Origin: Alphaproteobacteria bacterium
GTDB lineage: Bacteria; Pseudomonadota; Alphaproteobacteria; UBA8366; Aestuariispiraceae
Direction of reading: 5' to 3'
DNA length: 64,000 nt
Assembly (NCBI GenBank): GCA_033344895.1
Contig: JAWPMN010000001.1
Coordinates: forward strand, 2,984,001-3,048,000
Every line of letters begins with the position of its first letter. The stretch's first letter is position 1. Positions 1 to 7,233 of the stretch are shown piece after piece. Under the pieces are notes generated by a model. That model did not search any database, had not been told where the DNA came from, and saw nothing but the letters and a program-made list of their open reading frames with translations. The position numbers and the translations under genes were made by a program.

Positions 1-1
1 G

Positions 2-580
2 GCCAGCGTTCGCGAACGTCTGAATGCGACCGATCTGAAGGGCATCCGTGTGGCGGTCCAGGGGCTGGGCCATGTCGGCTACGATGTTGCCCGTCAGCTT
101 CATGAGGCCGGCGCGGAACTGACGGTCACGGATATCGACCGTGCCGCGCTTCAGAAGGCCGAGACCGAACTGAACGCCAAGGCGGTCGGCCTGGACGAAA
201 TCTACGATGCCGATGTCGACGTCTATACACCCTGTGCGCTGGGGGCTTCGATCAATGACGATACCGTCGACCGCATCAAGGCCAAGGTCGTCGCCGGTGC
301 CGCGAACAACCAGCTTGCCGAAGACCGCCATGGCGACCGCCTTGCCGAGCGGGACATCCTCTACGCGCCCGACTATGTCATCAATGCGGGCGGGGTGATC
401 CATATCTATCACGAAGGTCCGACTTTCGATCGCAAGGCGGCCTTCGACCATATCGGCGGCATCGCGAACACCCTTTCACAGATTTATGCCCGCGCGAAGC
501 GGGACGGTGTCGCGACCCATGTCGCCGCCGACCGCCAGGCCATGGACCGCCTTCGGCCGGTCGCACACGCCGCAGAATAG
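2..580 (+). CDS. Leucine/glutamate-type amino acid dehydrogenase, C-terminal part (5' truncated by window)
   Basis: This is the NAD-binding half of a Glu/Leu/Phe/Val dehydrogenase, an enzyme that oxidatively deaminates an amino acid to the 2-oxo acid with NAD(P)+. The reading frame is open from the window edge. It contains the Rossmann glycine motif GLGHVG, the acidic end of strand 2 (VTDID), the conserved CALGA and AGAANNQL segments, the INAGGVIHI stretch, and an AADRQAMDRL tail typical of the leucine dehydrogenase branch. The N-terminal substrate domain with the catalytic lysine lies upstream of the window. Leucine dehydrogenase is preferred over glutamate dehydrogenase because of the short C-terminus and the AADR tail. 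The exact substrate cannot be read from this fragment. Confidence 0.85.
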   Translation, partial: ASVRERLNATDLKGIRVAVQGLGHVGYDVARQLHEAGAELTVTDIDRAALQKAETELNAKAVGLDEIYDADVDVYTPCALGASINDDTVDRIKAKVVAGAANNQLAEDRHGDRLAERDILYAPDYVINAGGVIHIYHEGPTFDRKAAFDHIGGIANTLSQIYARAKRDGVATHVAADRQAMDRLRPVAHAAE

Positions 581-614
581 GAGTTTCCGTTCCTCCTGGT
601 GAGTACCCGACTGA

Positions 615-649
615 CCCGCCTGCGCCGAGACCGGTGCGGGCGGGTTTTT
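615..649 (+). terminator. Rho-independent terminator of the dehydrogenase gene
   Basis: A 12-bp GC-rich stem (615-626 with 633-644, allowing G-U pairs) with a 6-nt loop is followed directly by five T residues. It lies 35 nt after the dehydrogenase stop and isolates that gene from the iron-related genes downstream. Confidence 0.85.
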
Positions 650-761
650 CTTGTTCGAAATTGGGGGCGAGCGCCTACAGATTCCGTCACGGAACATATT
701 TCTTGAAATTGCGACGCATTCTCCTTGCAAGGGGGAGGGCGGCATATTAAGCAGGGGCGGT

Positions 762-780
762 GCTAATGACTCTCATTAGC
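762..780 (+). promoter_or_regulatory. Fur-box-like operator
   Basis: The sequence gctaatgactctcattagc is a perfect 8-3-8 inverted repeat. By eye it matches 14 of 19 positions of the classical Fur consensus GATAATGATAATCATTATC. It lies 32 nt upstream of the start codon of the DUF4856 gene, just after a possible -10 element (tattaa, 745-750). This position would let a bound repressor block transcription. With the ferric binding protein and permease downstream, this strongly suggests iron-repressed expression. Irr or Mur recognition cannot be excluded, since both are common in Alphaproteobacteria. Confidence 0.75.
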
Positions 781-812
781 GAGGGTCAACCCATCCGACA
801 GAGAGGGACGAG

Positions 813-2234
813 ATGAGGAAGCAAATCTTTGCGGGTACTGCCGCCCTGACCATGACGCTGCTGGCCGGCTCCGCGCTGGCGGACGACAAGGTGTATGCCG
901 GCTTCCCGATCACCGTTAAGGGCTATTCCGGCGACAAGACGACGTCGGTTTCCTATTCCGGCCAGATCGGCCGTCACGTTTTGCACGACTCGCTGAAGAA
1001 ACTGGCGAGTAAGGGCAATGGCGCAGCCGATGCCGATCTGCTGGCCGTGCTGAACGCCTATTATTCTGGCAAGGGCGCGGATCGCGCAATCATCGCGCCG
1101 GCCACAAAGGGCGCCTTCGTGATCAAGCAGACCACGATCGGCGAACTCAGCGATACGAACCTGTCCGGCAAGACCTATGGTGGCACCGTCACCGGCATGC
1201 CGAACAATCTGACCGGCGAAGAACTGGTCAATTTCTGGATCGAGAAGGCCGCTGCGGCGGATGGCGGTGTCGACCTGGATAACGGGTACAACTATCCGCA
1301 GCTGATCTCCAAATTCATCATGGGCGCGGTGTTCTACAACCAGGTCGTCGATGGTTACCTGGACGAGAACCTGTCGGCGGAAAAGAAGCCGAACGACCAG
1401 CCCTATAGTGAAGGCGCTGCCTATACCGGCAAGGAGCATTCCTGGGACGAAGGTTTCGGCTATTTCGGTGCGCCGGCGCACACGCTGACGCTGACCGCGG
1501 ATCAGGTCTACGCCATCGCCAAGATGAAGGAAGAGGCCTTCGCCGATGCCGACTACAACAAGGACGGCGTCATCGACCTCAAGACCGAGATGGCGTTCGG
1601 ACCGGCCTATTATGCGGCCGGCTTCGACCGATCGACGGCGGGCAAGGAAAACGCCACCAACTATCTGCACAGCATCGTTCAGGCCTTCCTGGACGGACGC
1701 AAGCTGATCACCGCCGCCAATGGCGAGAAGCTGACCGACGACCAGCGTGCGGAACTGCGTGGCCATGCCGCCGTGATCGCCGCAAACTGGGAAAAGGTCC
1801 TGGCAGAAGCGGTCTTCAAATATGCCGGGTCGGTCTACAAGGACCTGACCAAGCTCAAGGCCGTGGTCGAGTCCGGCGGGGATACGTCGGAAGTCATGGC
1901 CGATTACATCAAGCACTGGGGTGAGTTGAAGGGCTTCAGCCTGGCGCTGCAGAGCGGCAAGGAAAACCTGGGTGAGGTCGCATCCCGCCTGAACCGTTTG
2001 ATCGGTTTCGGTCCGTTGCTGCCGAATGCCAGCCAGGTCGTCGACGTCGACAGTGACGGCAACTACCTGCGCGACCAGGGCTCCGCTATCGGTGAATACA
2101 TGCTGCACATGCTGAAGGCTCAGAAACTGATGGTCGACGCCTTCGGCATCACGGCGCGCAACAATGACGTCATGGGCGACATGGCGGGATTGGCCGACGC
2201 GCTCGGTGGCGGCGCCAGCGCAGAAAACGACTAA
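813..2234 (+). CDS. Secreted DUF4856 protein, probably iron-regulated
   Basis: A 473-residue protein with a clear Sec signal peptide (basic MRKQ start, hydrophobic core, cut after about residue 23 at SALA/DD), so it acts in the periplasm. The mature part carries DUF4856 hallmarks: a VSYSGQIGRHVL segment near the N-terminus and the block EHSWDEGFGYFG, where H209, D212 and E213 are plausible metal ligands. Two acidic calcium-loop-like segments are visible: D247-x-N249-x-D251-G-V-I-D255 and D411-x-D413-x-D415-G-N. DUF4856 has no established biochemical function that I know of. The Fur box upstream and the iron transport genes downstream suggest a periplasmic iron-handling role comparable to imelysin (M75) proteins. 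The start is fixed by the gagaggga ribosome site and the signal peptide. Confidence 0.8.
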   Translation: MRKQIFAGTAALTMTLLAGSALADDKVYAGFPITVKGYSGDKTTSVSYSGQIGRHVLHDSLKKLASKGNGAADADLLAVLNAYYSGKGADRAIIAPATKGAFVIKQTTIGELSDTNLSGKTYGGTVTGMPNNLTGEELVNFWIEKAAAADGGVDLDNGYNYPQLISKFIMGAVFYNQVVDGYLDENLSAEKKPNDQPYSEGAAYTGKEHSWDEGFGYFGAPAHTLTLTADQVYAIAKMKEEAFADADYNKDGVIDLKTEMAFGPAYYAAGFDRSTAGKENATNYLHSIVQAFLDGRKLITAANGEKLTDDQRAELRGHAAVIAANWEKVLAEAVFKYAGSVYKDLTKLKAVVESGGDTSEVMADYIKHWGELKGFSLALQSGKENLGEVASRLNRLIGFGPLLPNASQVVDVDSDGNYLRDQGSAIGEYMLHMLKAQKLMVDAFGITARNNDVMGDMAGLADALGGGASAEND

Positions 2235-2244
2235 ACCCAATAGC

Positions 2245-2277
2245 CCTGCGCCGGGGATAGGCCCCGGCGCAGGTTTT
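2245..2277 (+). terminator. Strong intrinsic terminator/attenuator inside the iron locus
   Basis: A perfect 12-bp GC-rich stem (2245-2256 with 2262-2273) has a 5-nt loop and is followed by four T residues. It sits between the DUF4856 stop at 2234 and the start codon at 2291. It should stop most transcripts from the Fur-controlled promoter, so the transporter genes may depend on read-through or on their own promoter. Confidence 0.8.
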
Positions 2278-2290
2278 ACTTCGGGCAGCC

Positions 2291-4312
2291 ATGCCGACAG
2301 TCGCGACGGATTATTTCGAACAGTTCGCGGGTCTCTTCATCGATCCGACAAAGCGCATTTTTGTCGGCTACCTCCTGGCCGCCGCCGTGATCGGATTCGG
2401 TGTTCTCTGGATCAAGACCCGTCGGTCGCCGCGGGCGCTCCTGTCCCACCTGTTCCGCCGTTCCGTCTGGCTGTCCGGATCCTCCAGGGCGGATTTCCAG
2501 CTTTTTGCGATCAACCAGGGGATCATGATGGGGCTGGCGCCCCGACTGCTGTCGACGCTGACGGTTGCGACCCTGCTCTTCGAAAGCCTGCATGTCTGGT
2601 TCGCCGGACGGCCGGCGCTCTGGCTCGGCGTGCCGGTCTGGGCGGTGGCCCTGCTGTTCACCCTGACGCAGTTCCTGGTGGATGATGCATCCAAATACAT
2701 CCTGCACCGATGGCTGCATCGCTGGCCGGTTTTATGGGCTTTCCACAAGGTGCATCATTCGGCCGAGACCCTGACGCCGTTCACGGTCTTTCGCACGCAC
2801 CCCGTCGAAGGTGTCCTGTTTGCCCTGCGGTCCGCGCTCAGTCAGGCGGTCTGCGTTGCCGCCTTCGTATTCTTCTTCGGGGATCGCGCGACCCTTACGA
2901 CGGTTCTGGGGGCGAATGTCTTTCTCTTCGCGTTCAATGCGCTCGGTGCCAATCTACGCCATTCCCATGTGCCGTTTTCCTATCCCGCCTGGCTGGAGCG
3001 AATCCTGATTTCGCCACGCCAGCATCAGATCCACCATTCCGACGCCGTGCGGCATTTCGACCGAAATTTCGGCGCGGCGCTGGCGATCTGGGACTGGATT
3101 GGCGGAACCCTGCATCTTTCCGGCGCGCGCCAGCGCATCCGTTTTGGCCTCGGTGACGGGGCGACGGTTGATCACCGGCTTCGCACCCTCTACCTGTCAC
3201 CCTTCATGGAGGCGGCGCAAAGCCTTCATGCGTTCATGTGCAAAGGATGGACTGCAATGCAAAACATCGTTTCGACCCGGGCCCTGACCGCGTTCCGTCT
3301 GGGGCTCGCCGCGCTGGTTGCGGCCGCGGCCATGCTTGCGCTTTCGCCGATGCGCGCATCCGCCGCGCAGGAATTGAACATCTATTCCCATCGCCAGCCC
3401 TTCCTGATCGAACCGTTCATTGAGGCCTATACCGCCGAGACCGGTACGAAGATCAACATCGTCTATGCCTCCAAGGGCCTGGCGCAACGCCTGCAGGCCG
3501 AAGGCGAACTGAGCCCCGCGGACGTCATCCTGACGGTGGATATCGCCCGGTTGAGCGTCTACGCCGACAAGGACCTGTTGGCGACGGTCGAGTCGGATGT
3601 GCTGATGCGCAACATCCCGGCCCATCTGCGCGATCCGAAAAACCGCTGGTTTGCCTTTTCCAAGCGCGCGCGGGTCCTGGCCATCCGCAAGGGAGCCGCC
3701 GACGCGGACAAGCTGACGACATACGAGGATCTTGCCTCCGATGTCTGGGAGGGACGCGTCTGCTCCCGACCGGGCAGTCATGTCTACAACCGGGCTTTGA
3801 TCGCCTCCATGATCCATGCGAATGGCGAAGCGGCGGCGCAGGAATGGGCGCAGGGTGTGGTCGACAATCTGGCGCGCCGTCCGCAAGGGAATGACCGGGC
3901 GCAGGTCAAGGCGATCTTTGAAGGCGTCTGCGATGTTGCGATCATCAACAACTACTATTTCGGCAAGCTGAAATCCTCCGAATCGCCGGAACAGCGCGAA
4001 TGGGCCGATGCGGTCGACCTGATCTTCCCGAACCAGGAAGGGCGCGGCACGCATGTGAACATCTCCGGCGGCGGCGTCGCGATTCACTCCAAGAACAAGG
4101 ATGAAGCGGTTCGTTTCCTGGAGTTCCTGACCTCCGCCGAGGCGCAACGCCTTTACGGAGAGGTCAATTACGAGTATCCGGTAAATCCGGAAGTGCCCGC
4201 CTCCGATGAGCTGAAATCCTGGGGCACGTTCAAGGAAGACGACATGCCGATCGCGACGATTTCGGATTTGGCGCCTCAGGCTCAAATGATCATTGATCGG
4301 GTGGGATGGTAG
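2291..4312 (+). CDS. Fusion ORF: membrane fatty-acid/sterol hydroxylase + ferric iron-binding protein (FutA/FbpA family)
   Basis: One uninterrupted 673-codon frame encodes two proteins that are normally separate. Residues 1 to about 310 are a di-iron membrane hydroxylase of the fatty acid hydroxylase/sterol desaturase family: several membrane segments plus histidine boxes HRWLH (139-143), HKVHH (152-156), LRHSH and HQIHH (245-249). From about residue 323 a signal-peptide-like hydrophobic stretch ends at SAAQE. A complete iron(III) ABC-transporter binding protein follows, with the LNIYSHRQ start and the tandem iron-ligand tyrosines Y555-Y556 in NNYYFGKL. No stop separates the halves. An internal ATG at 3257 with an AAAGGA ribosome site could also produce the binding protein alone. 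The stop overlaps the permease start by 7 nt, so the operon is coupled. The hydroxylase substrate is unknown. Confidence 0.8.
   Translation: MPTVATDYFEQFAGLFIDPTKRIFVGYLLAAAVIGFGVLWIKTRRSPRALLSHLFRRSVWLSGSSRADFQLFAINQGIMMGLAPRLLSTLTVATLLFESLHVWFAGRPALWLGVPVWAVALLFTLTQFLVDDASKYILHRWLHRWPVLWAFHKVHHSAETLTPFTVFRTHPVEGVLFALRSALSQAVCVAAFVFFFGDRATLTTVLGANVFLFAFNALGANLRHSHVPFSYPAWLERILISPRQHQIHHSDAVRHFDRNFGAALAIWDWIGGTLHLSGARQRIRFGLGDGATVDHRLRTLYLSPFMEAAQSLHAFMCKGWTAMQNIVSTRALTAFRLGLAALVAAAAMLALSPMRASAAQELNIYSHRQPFLIEPFIEAYTAETGTKINIVYASKGLAQRLQAEGELSPADVILTVDIARLSVYADKDLLATVESDVLMRNIPAHLRDPKNRWFAFSKRARVLAIRKGAADADKLTTYEDLASDVWEGRVCSRPGSHVYNRALIASMIHANGEAAAQEWAQGVVDNLARRPQGNDRAQVKAIFEGVCDVAIINNYYFGKLKSSESPEQREWADAVDLIFPNQEGRGTHVNISGGGVAIHSKNKDEAVRFLEFLTSAEAQRLYGEVNYEYPVNPEVPASDELKSWGTFKEDDMPIATISDLAPQAQMIIDRVGW
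3242..3259 (+). promoter_or_regulatory. Internal ribosome binding site and ATG for a stand-alone ferric binding protein
   Basis: AAAGGA at 3242-3247 lies 9 nt before an in-frame ATG at 3257. That ATG begins a normal-looking signal peptide (MQNIVSTR, hydrophobic core, SAAQE cut site). Initiation here would yield a conventional secreted FutA/FbpA protein of about 351 residues, independent of the upstream hydroxylase. Confidence 0.5.
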
Positions 4313-5970
4313 ACTCGACGGCGGCTCAGGCAGTTTCTCACGGCGCCGGCAGTCGGGGTGCCGTATGGACTTGGGCCGCCATCTTACTGTGCCTGCTCTG
4401 CGTCACGCCGATCCTGTCGATCTTCGTCGCGGCCGCCGGTGACACCGGCGGATTGTGGAGCCACCTCTTCAGCACCGTTCTGCCGCGCTATGTGGTTAAC
4501 ACGCTGGGCCTGATGGTCGGGGTGACCCTGGTATCGCTGGCCTTTGGCGTGCCGGGTGCCTGGGCCGTGTCGCGTTACGACTTTCCAGGGCGACGGCTGT
4601 TCGAATGGATGCTGCTGCTGCCCGCGGCCGTGCCTGCCTATCTGATCGCCTATACCTATACCGATTTCCTCGAATATGCTGGTCCGGTGCAGGGCGGCTT
4701 GCGGGAGGTATTCGGCTGGGCGAGTGCCCGGGACTACTGGTTCCCCGAAATCCGGTCGCTGGAAGGCGCGTCGCTGGTCATGGGGGCGGTGCTATATCCC
4801 TATGTCTATCTGATGGCGCGCACGGCCTTCAGCCTGACGCCGGCCTCCTTGTTCGAGGCGGCGCGGCTGGCGAACCGCAACCTGTTCTGGTCCGTCGCGC
4901 TGCCCATCGCCCGCCCGGCCATTGTCGCGGGGCTGGCCCTGGTCCTGATGGAGACGATTTCCGACTTCGGCACGGTCGAGTATTTCGCGGTCGAGACCCT
5001 GACATTGGGCATTTTCAACGTCTGGCTGGGGATGAACAGCCTGACCGCCGCCGCACAGATTGCCAGTCTGGCCTTCCTGTTCGTTCTGGCGTTGCTGGTG
5101 ATGGAACGCTACGCCCGGTCTCGGCGGCAGTATTCCGACACCGGGCGCAAGGCGATGCCGATGGCGTCGGTACGGCCCGGTGTCAGTGCTTCGGTCTGGT
5201 GCGTCCTGGTGTGCCTTCTGCCCATCGTGGTGGGGTTCGTCGTTCCGGTAGGGGTGCTGCTCAGCTTCGTTCTGCGCGGGTATTCCCTGTCGCTGGAGGA
5301 CGCGGCGCTGGATGCGGTCCTCAACTCGCTGCTGGTCGCGGGATCGAGCGCGGGCATCGTCATGGCGGTCGCTGCCCTCATCGTCTTCGTGTCGACCTAT
5401 CGCGGCGGGCGCTGGATGCGCATCATGGCGGCGATGGCGTCGGTCGGCTATGCATTTCCGGGGACCATCCTGGCGATCGGTGTCGTGACATCGGTCGGTG
5501 CGCTGGATACTGGCATTTCAGCGGCCGTGGAGGCCGTGACGGGGGTACCGTCCGGGGCCCTGCTGTCCAGCGGGGTTGGGCTGGTCATCTTTGCCTGCAC
5601 CGTGCGATTCATGGCGGTCGGCTACGGTGCGATCACCACCGGCGTGCAGCGGCTGCCACCGAACATGATGAATGCCAGCCGCGTGCTGGGGCATGGTTTC
5701 GCCAGCAGCTTCCGCCACGTCATTCTGCCGCTGGTGCGGACGTCGATCCTGGCGGGCGGCATGCTGGTCTTCGTCGATGTCATGAAGGAACTGCCGATGA
5801 CACTGCTGTTGCGGCCGTTCAACTTCGAGACCATGGCGACGCATGTCTATCAGTACGCCAAGGACGAACTCCTGGAGGAGGCGGCCTTGCCTGCCCTGAT
5901 GATCGTCGCCGCCGGGATCGGGCCGGTCGTCCTGATGAATGCGGCGCTGCGCCGGATTGGGGCGCGTTAG
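4306..5970 (+). CDS. Iron(III) ABC transporter permease, fused two-domain type (FbpB/FutB family)
   Basis: A 554-residue inner-membrane protein with about twelve hydrophobic segments arranged as two homologous halves. Each half carries an EAA loop that contacts the ATPase: about residues 183-205 (FEAARLANRNLFWSVALP) and 454-478 (NASRVLGHGFASSFRHVILP). This fused-dimer architecture is standard for ferric iron permeases of the FbpB/FutB/ThiP group. The start codon lies inside the last codons of the upstream fusion ORF (atggtag overlap), which implies translational coupling to the binding protein and supports iron as substrate. No ATP-binding subunit is encoded next to it or elsewhere in the window, so the ATPase must be supplied from another locus. 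Confidence 0.9.
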   Translation: MVDSTAAQAVSHGAGSRGAVWTWAAILLCLLCVTPILSIFVAAAGDTGGLWSHLFSTVLPRYVVNTLGLMVGVTLVSLAFGVPGAWAVSRYDFPGRRLFEWMLLLPAAVPAYLIAYTYTDFLEYAGPVQGGLREVFGWASARDYWFPEIRSLEGASLVMGAVLYPYVYLMARTAFSLTPASLFEAARLANRNLFWSVALPIARPAIVAGLALVLMETISDFGTVEYFAVETLTLGIFNVWLGMNSLTAAAQIASLAFLFVLALLVMERYARSRRQYSDTGRKAMPMASVRPGVSASVWCVLVCLLPIVVGFVVPVGVLLSFVLRGYSLSLEDAALDAVLNSLLVAGSSAGIVMAVAALIVFVSTYRGGRWMRIMAAMASVGYAFPGTILAIGVVTSVGALDTGISAAVEAVTGVPSGALLSSGVGLVIFACTVRFMAVGYGAITTGVQRLPPNMMNASRVLGHGFASSFRHVILPLVRTSILAGGMLVFVDVMKELPMTLLLRPFNFETMATHVYQYAKDELLEEAALPALMIVAAGIGPVVLMNAALRRIGAR

Positions 5971-7157
5971 AGGCCGGCCAGGAAATCCAGAAGATAGGAC
6001 CGGTCTTCCCGCGTCAGATTGACGAATGCATGGCGTGCCCGCGCCGCGTCGCCGCCATGCCACAGGATCGCTTCCTCCGCGCCGCGTGCCCGGCCGTCAT
6101 GCAGCAGCGGTGCGCGCGGATCGTCCGCCAGAACGACGCCCAGTCCCCATAGCGGCGCGGTCCGCCATTCGTTGCTGGCGGCCGCGCCTTCCGGCAGTCC
6201 GTCGTCCAGGCCTTCGCCCATATTGTGGCGGCGCAGATCGGTATAGGCGTTCAGACGCTCCGGTCCGGTCCGCAGCGGGATCTCCGGAATGTGGCAGGAC
6301 CCGCAGCCGATCTTCATGAAGAGCATTTCTCCACGAGCGTTGCGGTGCTGCGACGGCGCGGGGGGCGGCAGCAACTCGGTGAACAATGTCAGCAAGTTCA
6401 GGCGGACGCCGCCGACTTCGTCAGGGTTGTCACCACATGTCGCCGACTGCGAAGGGCAGACCGGTTCCGGAAAGTACAGGCTGGTGATCCCCATATCCTG
6501 GGACAGCGCAGAGGCGTTCTGCGCCGCGAGACTGGGCATGCCGGCCTTCCAGCCGAAACGCCCGGTATCGTCGGGGCCGGGCACCGCATGTGCAAAGGCT
6601 CCGACGCCGTGAAGCGGCTGGGCGATGCGGATCGACCAGCGGGCATCCGGGCCCGGATCGGGGATGATTGTCAGATCCGGTTCACGCAGCTCATAAGGGG
6701 TGCCGTCCGGAAACCGCCCCTTCGTATACCGCCATTTGAGGGAGAGTTCCGCTTCCGGTTTTGTGCCCGGTACAGCCCGGTCTTGGATCTGGTGTCCGAA
6801 GACCGGGTGCGGTGAGACCTTGCCATCCTCCGCCACCACACCAATGCGGACCAGCGCCGTGAGAAAGTTCTCCCCGGGACCGCCCGGCGGCTTCCCGCGG
6901 CCGCCGGCGCTGTGACAGGAGGCGCAGGATATCCTGTTGTAGAGGGGGCCGAGACCTTCCAGATCGTCCGGGCCGTCGGTTCCGGAAGGGCGCCAATGGC
7001 CGTTGAAGATCAGCCGTCCGGACTCGTAGGCCGCGCGCAGATCGGGGCCGACCCCTTCAGGCGGGGCCAGCGGGTCGGCCACGGATTGCGCATTCAGGGC
7101 CGACGACCCGGTCGCGCAGAACAGCAGCAGGGACAGGATGATGGGGAAACGCGGCAC
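5967..7157 (-). CDS. Di-haem oxidoreductase (DHOR / thiol oxidoreductase family)
   Basis: A 396-residue periplasmic protein with an N-terminal signal peptide (cut near SALNAQ). It has two c-type haem sites, CASCH at 78-82 and CGSCH at 285-289. The spacing, the GRGKPPGGPGEN segment after the first site and the late HDGRA block fit the DHOR family, annotated as di-haem oxidoreductase or thiol oxidoreductase, rather than MauG/CcpA peroxidases. Members are often encoded beside imelysin proteins in iron-regulated clusters. Here the gene converges on the iron permease with a 4-nt overlap of the 3' ends. It lies downstream of putA on the same strand, separated by 76 nt with no clear terminator. A periplasmic role in redox handling of iron is inference. 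Confidence 0.85.
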   Translation of the reverse strand: MPRFPIILSLLLFCATGSSALNAQSVADPLAPPEGVGPDLRAAYESGRLIFNGHWRPSGTDGPDDLEGLGPLYNRISCASCHSAGGRGKPPGGPGENFLTALVRIGVVAEDGKVSPHPVFGHQIQDRAVPGTKPEAELSLKWRYTKGRFPDGTPYELREPDLTIIPDPGPDARWSIRIAQPLHGVGAFAHAVPGPDDTGRFGWKAGMPSLAAQNASALSQDMGITSLYFPEPVCPSQSATCGDNPDEVGGVRLNLLTLFTELLPPPAPSQHRNARGEMLFMKIGCGSCHIPEIPLRTGPERLNAYTDLRRHNMGEGLDDGLPEGAAASNEWRTAPLWGLGVVLADDPRAPLLHDGRARGAEEAILWHGGDAARARHAFVNLTREDRSYLLDFLAGL

Positions 7158-7233
7158 GACTCTGGTCTCAAGACGCCGAACATGAAAGTGCCGGCCGCGC
7201 CGCGTTCCTCGGTGTCCGCCGGGCCTGCTTCGA

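Noticed and set aside
786-2240. Long minus-strand frame opposite the DUF4856 gene
   Set aside because: The plus-strand gene has a signal peptide, ribosome site and Fur box. The antisense frame lacks all of these.
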